A stretch of 64,000 nt of DNA from an uncultured Mucilaginibacter sp. (GCA_903864275.1 CAIPFE010000028.1:186001-250000); one strand, 5' to 3'. Numbered from the stretch's first letter, positions 16,682 through 25,989 are shown. Program-made: numbers and translations. The notes: generated from the letters alone by a model not told the origin.

Positions 16682-17842
16682 TTACTTAGCCTCGTCTTTT
16701 TCATGCTGCCAGGTTCTTAAAATGATATTATTCAAAGTTTCCTGTGCCTCCTCCAGCTTTTTAACCAATTGAAATTGCGCTTTTGCCCGTTGCAAATTGT
16801 GCCAGGGCGAATGGATCTTGAAATAAATATCACCGTTCAAATAGTCCGTTAAAAACCGCACCCCCTGCATATAAGGCAAAAGCATCGCCCCGTTTAAAAG
16901 CGAGTTTAGCTCGGCTTCGGTCAAAAAACCGGCGGTTTGTTTCAAATAACCTTTTACGTAACCGGTAAACAAAGGAATGTTGAGCTTGATCAAAACAAGC
17001 TCAGGTTCATCCTCGGGCGCAGTATTGATAATCGTGCGTACGGCATCGCCAAAATCGTAAGCTACATAGCCTGGCATAACCGTATCAAGGTCGATGACAC
17101 ATTGCGCATGATCGTGTTCGTCCAGTAAAACATTATTGAATTTAGTATCGTTATGAATGATCCTTTCGGGCAATAGCCCGGCGCGGCCCATTGCCAAAAT
17201 TTGGCACATGGCGTCTCGTCGTTGATTGATGAACTCAATTTCGGGAGACAATTTGATTAGCCTGTGGGCCGAATCGGCCGCTATTGCTTTGGCCAGGTTC
17301 GCTAATCTGGATTCTATATTATGAAAATTGGGAATGGTATCCACAATAAGCCCGGTATCCATATCGGCAAGCAGAGCCTGGAATAGTCCAAATGCCTTGC
17401 CGCCTTCAAAAGCCTGTTTTTCGGTTAACACCTGGTCGTAGCTTTTTGTATTATTCAGGAATAAAAAAACGCGCCAGTAATTGCCCCCGGCATCTTCAAA
17501 ATAATAGCCATTATCATTAGTTTCCACTAATGTTAACACCTGTTTTTCTGGATCAGCGCCGGGTACGGCCGTCAGTTTTCCCTTTAAATGCCGGGTAACG
17601 TTCACCAGGTTGTTCATCAGGCCGGGCACATCCTTAAATACAAAATGATTGATTTTTTGCAGCAGATAACTGTTACCTGTATCGGTTATCACCCGGTAAG
17701 TATCATTAATATGCCCCGAACCAAATGTCCTCGCGGTAATTAGCTTGCCTTCCAACCGGAACTTCGAAACAATATCTTCTATGGCTTTATCAGTCAACGT
17801 GGTTTTATTTAGGCGGTAAATATCGTATTTTAAAAAACACAT
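16682..17842 (-). CDS. Phosphotransferase, NahK-like N-acetylhexosamine kinase family
   Basis: From the ATG at 17842 the protein has 386 residues with the aminoglycoside phosphotransferase/choline kinase fold. The glycine-rich loop is FGSGHINDTY, the catalytic loop IHNDTKFNNVLLDE, and the metal-binding DLDTVMPG is followed by YDFGDAVRT. These blocks closely match the Bacteroidota/bifidobacterial N-acetylhexosamine 1-kinase branch, so phosphorylation of GlcNAc or GalNAc at C1 is the best guess. Note the GH20 hexosaminidase and glycosylasparaginase elsewhere in the window. The longer frame to 17905 has an unlikely N-terminus. Confidence 0.75.
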   Translation of the reverse strand: MCFLKYDIYRLNKTTLTDKAIEDIVSKFRLEGKLITARTFGSGHINDTYRVITDTGNSYLLQKINHFVFKDVPGLMNNLVNVTRHLKGKLTAVPGADPEKQVLTLVETNDNGYYFEDAGGNYWRVFLFLNNTKSYDQVLTEKQAFEGGKAFGLFQALLADMDTGLIVDTIPNFHNIESRLANLAKAIAADSAHRLIKLSPEIEFINQRRDAMCQILAMGRAGLLPERIIHNDTKFNNVLLDEHDHAQCVIDLDTVMPGYVAYDFGDAVRTIINTAPEDEPELVLIKLNIPLFTGYVKGYLKQTAGFLTEAELNSLLNGAMLLPYMQGVRFLTDYLNGDIYFKIHSPWHNLQRAKAQFQLVKKLEEAQETLNNIILRTWQHEKDEAK

Positions 17843-17907
17843 TTGTTTTATGGTTATCAAAAACACCCAACAGTGCCTAAATTTGCCTTGATAAAACCCG
17901 TGCACTT

Positions 17908-18330
17908 ATGACTGCCTTTACCATCCAAACGAAAGCAAATGAAGTTATCCGCTTTAGGTTTTATAATGAGGCGGCACCCGTAACCGTTAAAGCATTTATA
18001 GAAATATTGCCATTCAAGCGGGCATTTATGCATGCCCGGGTTTCTGGGCAGGAAATCTGGATAGATAATGCCATACCACTAGACATCATCCAGGAAAATG
18101 CTTCCGTATTTACCGAGCCCGGCGAAATGGTTTACGGCCCTTTAAAACCTTTACGTGCAAAAACCTCAAATTGTATGGGCATTTATTACGGCGAAGGTCG
18201 CGGATTGGATTGCTGTAATATTTTTGCGAAAGTTTTTGATGAGGATATGGCCTTACTAAAACGATTGGGCGAAGACATTTGGAAAAAGGGCGAACAGGAG
18301 TTGATATTTGAAAAACTTGATGAGGAATAG
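17908..18330 (+). CDS. Cyclophilin-like protein, DUF3830-like
   Basis: This encodes 140 residues. The order of motifs (AAPVTVKAFIEILPF, FMHARVSGQEIWI, ENASVFTEPGEMVYGP, then CMGIYYGEG) resembles the DUF3830 cyclophilin-like fold proteins. No catalytic role is proven for the family. A TAAATTTG -7 box at 17878-17885 puts transcription near 17891. It is followed after 6 bases by the YjbR-family gene, so the two probably form an operon. Confidence 0.6.
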   Translation: MTAFTIQTKANEVIRFRFYNEAAPVTVKAFIEILPFKRAFMHARVSGQEIWIDNAIPLDIIQENASVFTEPGEMVYGPLKPLRAKTSNCMGIYYGEGRGLDCCNIFAKVFDEDMALLKRLGEDIWKKGEQELIFEKLDEE

Positions 18331-18336
18331 AATTAA

Positions 18337-18681
18337 ATGAACATTGAAACAATCAGGAATATTTGTAATGGACTGCCTTCGGTTACCGAAGATATTAAAT
18401 GGGGCAACGACCTTTGTTTTATGATAGCCGGAAAAATGTTTTGCGTTGTCCCGATGGATAAACCGTTAAAAGTTTCGGTTAAAGTGACGGACGAAGAATT
18501 TGGCGAGCTAACCGACCGCCCCGGAATAATAGCCGCGCCCTACGTTGCCAGGTATAAATGGATATTAGTAGAGGATGTAAGCGTATTTAACCATCAGCAG
18601 TGGGAACATTACATCACGCAATCATATAACCTCGTAAAGTCAAAATTGTCCAAAAAAGAATTAGCGGGCTTGGCTGGTTGA
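18337..18681 (+). CDS. MmcQ/YjbR family protein
   Basis: This is a 114-residue protein of the MmcQ/YjbR family: IRNICNGLPSVTEDIKWGNDLCFMIAGKMFCVV at the N-terminus and KWILVEDV with a C-terminal helix. The fold is a double-wing like CyaY/YjbR; DNA binding is often stated but weakly supported. It starts 6 bases after the preceding gene. The stop codon region merges with a GTTGATT-type inverted repeat. Confidence 0.88.
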   Translation: MNIETIRNICNGLPSVTEDIKWGNDLCFMIAGKMFCVVPMDKPLKVSVKVTDEEFGELTDRPGIIAAPYVARYKWILVEDVSVFNHQQWEHYITQSYNLVKSKLSKKELAGLAG

Positions 18682-18689
18682 TTGAATAG

Positions 18690-18739
18690 TTGATTAAGTG
18701 AGTGAGTCGCACCTAACTTAATCAACCACTCACTTAATC
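18690..18739. repeat. Inverted repeat between convergent genes
   Basis: GATTAAGTGAGTG (18692-18704) and CACTCACTTAATC (18727-18739) are perfect 13-bp arms. An alternative 10-bp pairing is TTGATTAAGT (18690-18699) with ACTTAATCAA (18716-18725). The words are the same as in the long hairpin at 40068-40160. It fills the 71-base gap between two gene ends and may stop transcription from both sides. Confidence 0.75.
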
Positions 18740-18752
18740 CAACTCACTCAAC

Positions 18753-19622
18753 TTACTTCACCAACTTATCTACCCGGTCGTAAAATTCGTTTTGCAACTG
18801 AATGGTTTTTGTATCGGATTTAACCACTTTCAGGGCTTTAACAAACGATGCTATTTCGTGGTCGGTTATAAATTTACCAAACTCGGCGGTTGCTTTTGCG
18901 CCTTCGCCGGCATAATGGTTTGGAAAGTTTGCATACCACCAGATAGGAGTATACAGGTCGGATAAAGGCAACCTGGCCTGGTTTGCCCCGCTTTGATCGG
19001 TTGCCCTGTCCATGCGCATCAGGTCGGGCCGGTAATAAAGTAGGATCGACGTTTCCGATTCGCCCGCATGTTCATCGCCTGCCATGTCAGATTTATGCAT
19101 TTTACGGTATTCGGTAGCATATGCTTTATCATTTTCGGGCTCGTAAAGATAAACAGCGTAATTGTGCCGCTTATTTAACAGCGATTGCATAAAAAAGTGC
19201 AAAAACTCCGGATTGCCGCCATGACCGTTAAGGATAATTATTTTATCAAAACCATTACGGGCTATTTCATCGCAGGTCGCTTCCAGCAGGTCCCACAGTA
19301 CTTTACTTGGCAAGGCAAAAGTGCCCGGCTGATGCCTGGCTTCGTTGATCTGCCCGTAAAAATAGTCAGGGAAAACAACGGCGTACTCTTCCTTTACGGC
19401 AAGGGCCGCCCATTCGCGCACGTGGATCAGGTCGGTACCAATAGGGGAGTGTGGACCGTGTTTTTCAAGTATCCCGATAGGAAGGATGCACGTTTTTGAT
19501 GATTTTTCCAAAGCCTTCGGGAAATCGGAAGCAACAAGCTCATCCCAGCGTGCGGGAATGTCCTGGGCATATGTATAGCCCGAAAAAAGTATCGCAAAAA
19601 GTAATAACAGGTAAGGTTTCAT
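18753..19622 (-). CDS. Creatininase family protein, exported
   Basis: From the ATG at 19622 the protein has 289 residues and a signal peptide ending in GYTYAQ. The creatininase-family metal site is visible: GILEKHGPHSPIGTD, LNGHGGN, and GDEHAGESETS. Members are amidohydrolases acting on creatinine or small cyclic amides (mycofactocin and FAPy amidohydrolase relatives). An exported version in Bacteroidota has no known substrate. The family length (about 250) plus signal fits. Confidence 0.88.
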   Translation of the reverse strand: MKPYLLLLFAILFSGYTYAQDIPARWDELVASDFPKALEKSSKTCILPIGILEKHGPHSPIGTDLIHVREWAALAVKEEYAVVFPDYFYGQINEARHQPGTFALPSKVLWDLLEATCDEIARNGFDKIIILNGHGGNPEFLHFFMQSLLNKRHNYAVYLYEPENDKAYATEYRKMHKSDMAGDEHAGESETSILLYYRPDLMRMDRATDQSGANQARLPLSDLYTPIWWYANFPNHYAGEGAKATAEFGKFITDHEIASFVKALKVVKSDTKTIQLQNEFYDRVDKLVK

Positions 19623-19684
19623 ATCCGTATAAATTAGGTTTATAAACAAGTTGGTTGAGAAGGGGAATTTACAAATATTTTTGT

Positions 19685-19717
19685 CTGATTTTTAAATCAG
19701 TGCAATCAAAAAATCAG
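19685..19717. repeat. Inverted repeat, CTGATTTTT arms
   Basis: CTGATTTTT (19685-19693) and AAAAATCAG (19709-19717) are 9-bp arms around AAATCAGTGCAATCA. It touches the 3' end of the 62-residue gene and may act as its terminator. Its words (AATCAGTGCAATC, AAAATCTGTGATT) belong to the same style of simple-word element seen at 15519-15711. Confidence 0.6.
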
Positions 19718-19730
19718 CAAAAATCTGTGA

Positions 19731-19919
19731 TTAGTTCTTCTCCAAAATAAAGGTAATATTCGTCCAGGTTGCTGACGAAATTACGTTATGGATAGTTTCC
19801 TTGATCACCCAGCCATCATCAAGGTATTTGTTCACATAATTGATCTCGTAAGCGGAGTGCCGGTTTGTCACACTTTGTTCATAAACATTAATATTTACTG
19901 TAATTACTTTCTGTGCCAT
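19731..19919 (-). CDS. Small conserved-type hypothetical protein
   Basis: This encodes 62 residues with a beta-alpha-beta pattern (KVITVNINVYEQS ... INYVNKYLDDGWVIKETIHNV ... ATWTNITFILEKN), which resembles small cytosolic proteins of DUF4177 style where a single strand-helix unit sits around a conserved LDDGW-type motif. There is no signal peptide. It has an ATG start and lies alone between creatininase and the Crp gene. Function is unknown. Confidence 0.6.
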   Translation of the reverse strand: MAQKVITVNINVYEQSVTNRHSAYEINYVNKYLDDGWVIKETIHNVISSATWTNITFILEKN

Positions 19920-20016
19920 GATGTTTATTTTGTGCCGCTAAGGTAAATATTAATAAAGCTATATTGCTGATCATAATACGCGTAAATTTATCCAAAGCAG
20001 GAGAAAAATAAAACCA

Positions 20017-20625
20017 ATGCACGAAAGTTTAAAGAGCAGTTTGGCCGGTAAAATAAAATTATCCGATGAACAATGGACATTTGTTTTCAGCCTTTTTAAA
20101 CCAAAAACAACCAAACGGAATGAGCTATTGCTGGAAAAAGGTAAAGTCAGTCAGTATTTGCTCTTTGTGGTTAAAGGTTGCTTAAGGGTGTTTTTGATCG
20201 ATGACAACGGGAACGAATCGACCCGGTTTTTAATATTCGAGGGAAGATTCGGAACAGCCTTCCCGAGTTTCACTTTAAGGCAGCCATCCGCAGCTGCTAT
20301 CCAAAGTATTGAAGCATCGGAAATACTGATGATCAGTTATCATGACTACCAAACCTTGCTGGATATTGTACCCGGCTGGGAAAGAATGACTCGTATTGGC
20401 CTGGAAATGGATTACATTGATTCAATTGTCCGTATAGAAAGTCTTATCAGCATGGATGCAAAACAGCGCTACAATATCCTCATGGAGAAAAATCCTAAGT
20501 TGATACAAAGATTGCCCAATAAAATTGTAGCCGATTATCTTGGTATTTCGCAGGAAACACTGAGCCGGTTGAAGAGTAGTACGCAAGTCCGGAAGTCCGC
20601 AAGTCCGGAAGACGGAAAGCGCTGA
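20017..20625 (+). CDS. Crp/Fnr family transcriptional regulator with repeat-derived tail
   Basis: This is a 202-residue regulator. Residues about 20-130 form a cyclic-nucleotide-binding-type barrel (LLEKGKVSQYLLFVVKGCLRVFLID). The HTH is at the end: LPNKIVADYLGISQETLSRLKSS. The normal ending of this family is a few residues after the ETLSR helix; here the last 14 codons (20581-20625) are read from a tandem AAGTCCGG array and are not homologous sequence. The ligand is not predictable. Such single-domain Crp relatives in Bacteroidota usually control the adjacent gene, here the alpha/beta hydrolase. Confidence 0.88.
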   Translation: MHESLKSSLAGKIKLSDEQWTFVFSLFKPKTTKRNELLLEKGKVSQYLLFVVKGCLRVFLIDDNGNESTRFLIFEGRFGTAFPSFTLRQPSAAAIQSIEASEILMISYHDYQTLLDIVPGWERMTRIGLEMDYIDSIVRIESLISMDAKQRYNILMEKNPKLIQRLPNKIVADYLGISQETLSRLKSSTQVRKSASPEDGKR

Positions 20626-20646
20626 TCCACCCTAAGAAGCTTTCCG
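20585..20646. repeat. AAGTCCGG array overlapping crp 3' end
   Basis: AAGTCCGG, AAGTCCGC, AAGTCCGG (20585-20608) are tandem octamers inside the crp reading frame. CGGAAAGC (20613-20620) pairs with GCTTTCCG (20639-20646) to form an 8-bp stem, and the right side continues with ACTTCCGACATTCGGACT, an imperfect complement of the array. The stop codon lies within the loop. Confidence 0.8.
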
Positions 20647-20736
20647 ACTTCCGACATTCGGACTGCTTTTATTGACTTTTGTCAACGTCATTGATGAAGA
20701 TTATGGATTGCTTTGCATTGTATTAAACAACGGAAC

Positions 20737-21771
20737 ATGAACAGATCAATTTCTATAGTTACAGCAATTATTCTCTTTCAATTGTCTTCATTTGTACAAT
20801 ATGTCGCGGCACAAAAAATAGGCGAGCGGACTTTTCATTTTAAAGACACAGCCCGTAACCGACCGGTCATTACCGAGGTTTGGTATCCAACAACTGACGC
20901 GCTAATACAAAAACCAGGCGGCAATTACCCTTTTATTCATATTCCAACGGTAAGAAACGGGACAGTTCCCGGCAGAAAATTTCCATTGATATTAATATCA
21001 CACGGCACCGGCGGTGGCCGTATGACGCTTGAATGGCTTGTTGATAAACTGGTGCAACGCGGGTTTATAGTAGCGGCCGTTGATCATTATGGTAATACGT
21101 ATGACAACAAAATTGCTGAGGATTTTATTGAGGCATGGCGGAGGCCGCTGGATATAAGTTATGCGTTGACAGCATTGTTAAAGGACACAACATTTGGCGC
21201 CAGGATTGACACCGCCAGGATAGGTGCCGCCGGTTTTTCGATCGGCGGTTATACCGTTATCGCCCTTGCAGGAGGGGAACTTGACCTGGATGCCATACAG
21301 GCCTATTTTAATACAGCAAGCGGCAAAAAAGAAGCGGCAATACCCGAGTTCCCAAACCTGATGGGTAGTGTCGATAGCAATGCCGTTGTTAAATCATTTA
21401 AAAACAGCCCGCCTTTAAAAGATAGCCGGATAAAGGCGTTTTTTGCCATTTGCCCGGCAATAGGGCAGGGATTTACCAAAAAAAGCCAGTTTGCCACTAT
21501 ACATAACCCGCTTTATATTGTTGGCGCCCAAAGTGACAGTATTGCACCCGTAAAAACAAATGCGCTGCATTATCATGACCTCATAAACGGGTCGAAATTA
21601 ACGGTTATTGAAGGCAAGGTCGGCCATTATGTATTTCTGAACGAGGCGACAGATGAAGTTAAAAAACAGGCTCCATTTATATTTACCGATGACCCGTCAG
21701 TAAACAGGCAGGAGGTACATGAAAGAGTTGGTCAACTGGCGGTTGATTTCTTCATGGATAATTTGAAATGA
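20737..21771 (+). CDS. Exported alpha/beta hydrolase, PAF-acetylhydrolase-like
   Basis: From the ATG at 20737 the protein has 344 residues and a signal peptide ending near YVAAQ. The alpha/beta hydrolase features are the oxyanion-region SHGTGGGRM, the nucleophile elbow GFSIGGY (Ser), and a late GHYVF histidine. The layout resembles dienelactone hydrolase / platelet-activating factor acetylhydrolase relatives that cleave short esters in the periplasm. It lies 111 bases after the Crp-family gene in the same direction. The substrate is unknown. Confidence 0.82.
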   Translation: MNRSISIVTAIILFQLSSFVQYVAAQKIGERTFHFKDTARNRPVITEVWYPTTDALIQKPGGNYPFIHIPTVRNGTVPGRKFPLILISHGTGGGRMTLEWLVDKLVQRGFIVAAVDHYGNTYDNKIAEDFIEAWRRPLDISYALTALLKDTTFGARIDTARIGAAGFSIGGYTVIALAGGELDLDAIQAYFNTASGKKEAAIPEFPNLMGSVDSNAVVKSFKNSPPLKDSRIKAFFAICPAIGQGFTKKSQFATIHNPLYIVGAQSDSIAPVKTNALHYHDLINGSKLTVIEGKVGHYVFLNEATDEVKKQAPFIFTDDPSVNRQEVHERVGQLAVDFFMDNLK

Positions 21772-21863
21772 GGCATAGCCTAAATCTGCAATATGTTTTT
21801 AGCTGTTGACACACTGTTGTCATTAACTGTTGTTACTTTGTTGTTAAACTTATTATCCTGGAT

Positions 21864-22922
21864 ATGACCCACCTGGAAATTGCGCGGGAGCGTTTATATA
21901 ACCAATGTATTTCGGGCCCCAAATTTAAAAGGCCTGTTGATATTGTAAGATATATGGGCGCAATCCAGGCCCAGGACTATGCAGGCGCCAAGTGGGCTCT
22001 TGGCCTTCGCCTGCAAAAAAGCAGCGACGCGGCTATTGATAAGGCGCTTGCAAAAGGCAGCATTATTCGCACACACGTACTGCGGCCAACCTGGCATTTT
22101 ATTGTGCCCGCCGATGCGAAGTGGATGATTGAGCTTACGGCTCCCCGGATCAATGCGTTCAATGCTTCGATGTACCGGCAGCTTCAGTTGGACAGTACGG
22201 TGTTTGCAAACAGTAATGATGCACTTGCAAAAGCTTTGGAAGGCGGTAAACAGCTAAACCGGGCAGCAATGATGCAGGCATTACAACAAGCCGGTGTGGC
22301 CACAAACGACCTCCGGTTCATCCACCTGCTGATGCGTGCAGAACTCGACATGGTTATCTGCAGTGGCGGCAGGGAGGGTAAACAATTTACTTATGCACTT
22401 TTTGATGACAGGGTGCCTGCTGGCAATACACTACCAAAAGAAGAAGCTTTAGCTGAATTGGCAAAACGATATTTCATGAGCCACGGCCCGGCGACAATAC
22501 AGGATTTTACCTGGTGGAGCGGTCTTTCGGGCATCGATGCAAGGAAAGGCCTGGAAATGGTAAAATCCGAATTAATAAATACAAATATTGATAGTCGGGC
22601 GTATTGGATGGGCCGCCACCAGGCCGAAGTTAGGGGTAAGGCCCCAATTGCCCACTTATTACCCGCTTTTGATGAGTTTGCAGTGGCCTATAAGGACCGG
22701 ACTGCAGCTGTAAACCCTAAATATTTAAAGCAGGCATTGCATGTAATTTTTAACCCTTCAATTATCGTAAATAGTCAGGTGGTCAGCACCTGGCAGCGCA
22801 CCATACATAAAAATATTGTTGACATTACCCTCAACCCCTTTGGAAAACTTAATAAAATTCATGAAAAAGCAGTAGAAGCGGCTGCAGAAAGGTACCGGAA
22901 ATTTCTCAGGCAGGGCAATTGA
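21864..22922 (+). CDS. Winged-helix protein, AlkZ-like DNA glycosylase family
   Basis: This is a 352-residue protein of the HTH_42 / YcaQ-AlkZ family. Near the N-terminus is AIQAQDY; the QxQ (Gln35-Gln37) corresponds to the catalytic motif of AlkZ and YcaQ glycosylases that unhook interstrand crosslinks or remove bulky N-alkyl bases. RTHVLRPTWHFIVPADA is the next conserved block, and RYFMSHGPATIQDFTWWSGL is the C-terminal signature. Many bacteria carry such proteins without a natural-product cluster. The short AT-rich upstream region (21772-21863) gives it its own promoter. Confidence 0.85.
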   Translation: MTHLEIARERLYNQCISGPKFKRPVDIVRYMGAIQAQDYAGAKWALGLRLQKSSDAAIDKALAKGSIIRTHVLRPTWHFIVPADAKWMIELTAPRINAFNASMYRQLQLDSTVFANSNDALAKALEGGKQLNRAAMMQALQQAGVATNDLRFIHLLMRAELDMVICSGGREGKQFTYALFDDRVPAGNTLPKEEALAELAKRYFMSHGPATIQDFTWWSGLSGIDARKGLEMVKSELINTNIDSRAYWMGRHQAEVRGKAPIAHLLPAFDEFAVAYKDRTAAVNPKYLKQALHVIFNPSIIVNSQVVSTWQRTIHKNIVDITLNPFGKLNKIHEKAVEAAAERYRKFLRQGN

Positions 22923-22962
22923 GCAATGAAGTGTCACAGCCGTCGGGCTTGCCTTTCACCAC

Positions 22963-24288
22963 TCACCTCCCTGCTAATTCCCTTATTTTAGGCGTCTTAA
23001 TATCATTACTATCCTGGGATAATTTAAAGCATACAGAAAATATGGTTCCTGATCCGGGTATGCTTTCAAATGCTATTTTTCCATGTTGCAATTCAGTAAA
23101 TTCTTTGCATAGTACCAACCCTAAACCTACGCCTTTCTCATTTTTTGTCCCGAAAGTTGAATTTGCTTTTAACGAGAAAATGTCTTTCTGTTGTTCATAC
23201 GGAATACCTATTCCATTATCCTTTATCATAATACAACAATCGTCGCCAATAACGTCTGCCGAAACAATGATCTCGCCGCCCGGTTCTGTAAATTTTATGG
23301 CGTTATTTATCAAATTGCGTATGATCAGTTCAAACATATCCACATCAGCAATAATCGAAACAGAATTTTTCAACTGATCGGTAAGCTGAATGCCTTTTTC
23401 GGCCGCTGCGGTATATTGTATTTGCAATGTAGTTTGTAAAACTTTCTTAACTTTTACTTTAACCAGGTTTACGGTTACGCCCTCCATTTGCGACTTGCTC
23501 CAAAAAAGTAAATTTGAAAGTAGTTGTTGGGTGTTTTGCGTCGAATTTAACAGGGCATTATTTATGGACAACCTTTCGTCTTCGTCCAGTTTAACTTCCG
23601 ACAGTATTTCTAAATAATTTTGTACAGACGCCAGCGGCGACCGCAGGTCATGTGCCAGGATAGAGAACAACTTATTTTTTGTGTCATTTGCCTGCTCCAG
23701 TTCGGCCGCTTTTACTTCAACTAATTTCCGCTCGATATAATAGCTTTTCCTTATGAATGTTGTAACCAGGAAAATAAACACCACAAGAAAAACATAAGTA
23801 CAGCCGAGGTCAATAAAGCGGCTTTTGTCGTCAGCATAGGTATTAATTATTTGCCCGGGATATCTGTATTCGATGGTAAGCAGTGCGCCAACAATCAGGA
23901 GGTTAAGCGATATCCAAAACCAATATTGTTTTTGGGGAACAATTGAAATGGTAAGAAAAAACGACAGTAAAAAAATTATAAGCGTTGGCCCATCAATGCC
24001 CGAATTGTATTTGAAGTTTATGATCAGCAGCATATTGATTGCGATCATATAAGCAAAGACGCAGCTCTCCAGCTTCATTTTAAACCGCGAGTAATAATAG
24101 CACAGTCCGGTAACAGCTAATATTGCGACCATTAAAATAACCAATTCCGGTATCCCAAGCAGGAAGTTTAAAAAAATTGTTAAAAATACGCTAAGTGCAG
24201 ATGTAAGGCAGACAGCGTTAAATATCCGCGCCTCCAAAGAGAAAACGGGGGGCTGGCCAATAGCTTTTGCCCAAAACGATCGTATCAT
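22963..24288 (-). CDS. Membrane sensor histidine kinase
   Basis: This is a 441-residue kinase. Residues about 22-180 hold roughly six transmembrane helices with no large periplasmic sensor, so it probably senses through the membrane. A short coil (185-205) leads to the dimerisation domain with the phospho-accepting His213 in FSILAHDLRSPLAS. The ATPase has the N box NLINNAIKF, G1 DNGIGIP and G2 GVGLGL. There is no receiver domain and no response regulator gene nearby, so the partner is elsewhere. It is convergent with the AlkZ-like gene. Confidence 0.92.
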   Translation of the reverse strand: MIRSFWAKAIGQPPVFSLEARIFNAVCLTSALSVFLTIFLNFLLGIPELVILMVAILAVTGLCYYYSRFKMKLESCVFAYMIAINMLLIINFKYNSGIDGPTLIIFLLSFFLTISIVPQKQYWFWISLNLLIVGALLTIEYRYPGQIINTYADDKSRFIDLGCTYVFLVVFIFLVTTFIRKSYYIERKLVEVKAAELEQANDTKNKLFSILAHDLRSPLASVQNYLEILSEVKLDEDERLSINNALLNSTQNTQQLLSNLLFWSKSQMEGVTVNLVKVKVKKVLQTTLQIQYTAAAEKGIQLTDQLKNSVSIIADVDMFELIIRNLINNAIKFTEPGGEIIVSADVIGDDCCIMIKDNGIGIPYEQQKDIFSLKANSTFGTKNEKGVGLGLVLCKEFTELQHGKIAFESIPGSGTIFSVCFKLSQDSNDIKTPKIRELAGR

Positions 24289-24559
24289 TTTACGTTTTTC
24301 AAGATAAATATCTCGGCGCAGTCCCTGGTATTTGTTGTTGGTATAAATGAATGTTTCAGCAGTTTTAAAGGTATGATTATTTAACCGCTGTATTGTAAGA
24401 GGGCGACCTTTACATTATACGGAATTTGGCCGAAAATGTTTGCCGGTAACGGGTATATTCTTAAATCGGTTATGTAAATCCGTTTACTTATTTTCTATAT
24501 TCGATAATTAATATAGCCGTTTATAAACCTCTCCAATTAATTGACATACAATATCCCTG

Positions 24560-25345
24560 ATGAAAAGACTCACTTTGCTTCTCTTGTTTTCGAGCGCTGT
24601 GGTGGTACAGGCGCAGCCGAAAATAGCGTGGCCCCATCATAAAAAGGCGCTTATAGTGTTAACATATGACGATGCACTGAATTCGCAGCTAGACGTTGCC
24701 GTTCCGCAGCTTGATTCGGCGCATTTAACGGCCACCTTTTTTCTGATAGGAGATATTACCAGCCAAACCACTTCCCGCTGGCGGGCCTTAAGCAAAAAAG
24801 GTTATGAACTGGCGAACCATACCGTTTATCACCCCTGCATAAGTACAAACGATAATCCCACAGCTTCAGAGAATTATACGGTTTTTACAATTCTCAGGGA
24901 GATTGGTAGTATGAATATGCTGTTAAATGCCGTCGACGGAAAAACCACCCGCACCTACGCTTATCCCTGTACCGAAACATCAGTAGGGGGGAAGTACTAC
25001 GTTGATTCTCTGCGGAAATCGGGTTTAATAAAATATGCGCGTATTGGCGGTGATGGCAATGCCATTATCACCGATTTTAAAAACCTCGACCCCTTGCTGG
25101 TGCCTTCCTACGGTTTGGAAGGAAAAAATACAGCTGATGAACTGATTGCTTTTGTAAAAAAGGTGGAACAAAGCGGGGGCATGGGTGTTTTTATGTTTCA
25201 TGGCGTAGGCGGCGATTATATAACCACCCCGGCGGAGGCACATAAAAAATTGCTGGGATATCTTGATAAAAACAGGAAAGATATTTGGGTAACCACCTTT
25301 CAACAGGCGATGGATTACGTTACGCAGGCAAATAAAACAAAGTAA
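24560..25345 (+). CDS. Secreted polysaccharide deacetylase family protein
   Basis: This encodes 261 residues with a signal peptide (MKRLTLLLLFSSAVVVQAQ). The NodB-homology metal site is present: TYDD (35-38), with the catalytic base and metal Asp, and HTVYH (87-91), the histidine pair. A late FMFHGVGG block supplies the catalytic His. CE4 enzymes remove N- or O-acetyl groups from chitin, peptidoglycan or xylan; the exact polymer is not predictable. The phosphatase gene starts 34 bases after the stop and is probably co-transcribed. Confidence 0.88.
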   Translation: MKRLTLLLLFSSAVVVQAQPKIAWPHHKKALIVLTYDDALNSQLDVAVPQLDSAHLTATFFLIGDITSQTTSRWRALSKKGYELANHTVYHPCISTNDNPTASENYTVFTILREIGSMNMLLNAVDGKTTRTYAYPCTETSVGGKYYVDSLRKSGLIKYARIGGDGNAIITDFKNLDPLLVPSYGLEGKNTADELIAFVKKVEQSGGMGVFMFHGVGGDYITTPAEAHKKLLGYLDKNRKDIWVTTFQQAMDYVTQANKTK

Positions 25346-25379
25346 AAATGGAGCGCAGAGATATTGTTGGTTATAAGGT

Positions 25380-25916
25380 ATGCTAAAAAAAATCAGAAGC
25401 ATATTTATTGGGATAGGGCTTTTTTTCGACTTTGAGTACGATAACATTCACCGTTTTATAGCCGGGATGCCGCGATTAAAGCGGAGCCAGATAACAGGGC
25501 ATCTTTTTTTAGGCAGCCAGTATAATTCGCTCGGATTAAAAAAGCTAAAGGAACTGGGCGTAACCGCCATAGTAAACATGCGCGTGCATAAAACCTACAG
25601 CAGTGCTAAACATGCGGGGATCAAATACCTGCATTTACCTACGGTTGATAACACCCCGCCGCCATTGGAAGTATTGATAAAAGGAGCCAATTTTATTGAT
25701 GAAGAGATAAAGCATAATGGCATAGTTTACGTGCATTGCCGCCAGGGACTGGGCCGCGGGCCAACAATGGCGATGGCCTACCTGATAAAAACCGGCATGA
25801 CCTACGACGACGCTTATAACATGATAAAACTGGTTCGTGTGTTTATAAACCCGCGCCCCGGGCAGATCAAAAGGCTTAAAGAACTGGAGGCTTACTATAA
25901 GGGTTTAAGCCAATAA
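25380..25916 (+). CDS. Dual-specificity protein phosphatase family
   Basis: This is a 178-residue protein with the cysteine phosphatase loop HCRQGLGRG, nucleophile Cys120 and Arg126 (CX5R). The general-acid loop is likely the aspartate in LPTVDNTPP. The fold is that of VHR/laforin-like dual-specificity phosphatases. In bacteria these act on phosphotyrosine or phosphoserine, or on phospholipids and phosphosugars. It has no signal peptide and sits right after the secreted deacetylase gene, with the acyltransferase gene 74 bases on. Confidence 0.85.
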   Translation: MLKKIRSIFIGIGLFFDFEYDNIHRFIAGMPRLKRSQITGHLFLGSQYNSLGLKKLKELGVTAIVNMRVHKTYSSAKHAGIKYLHLPTVDNTPPPLEVLIKGANFIDEEIKHNGIVYVHCRQGLGRGPTMAMAYLIKTGMTYDDAYNMIKLVRVFINPRPGQIKRLKELEAYYKGLSQ

Positions 25917-25989
25917 ACCCCGTCGGTAACGAAGGCTTTGAAAAGCATGAAAAAAATATCCTATTTTTAAAAAAACTTTAACCTCACAT

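Noticed and set aside
22919..23377. 152-codon plus-strand frame
   Set aside because: Antisense to the histidine kinase ATPase domain, which has clear coding motifs on the minus strand.
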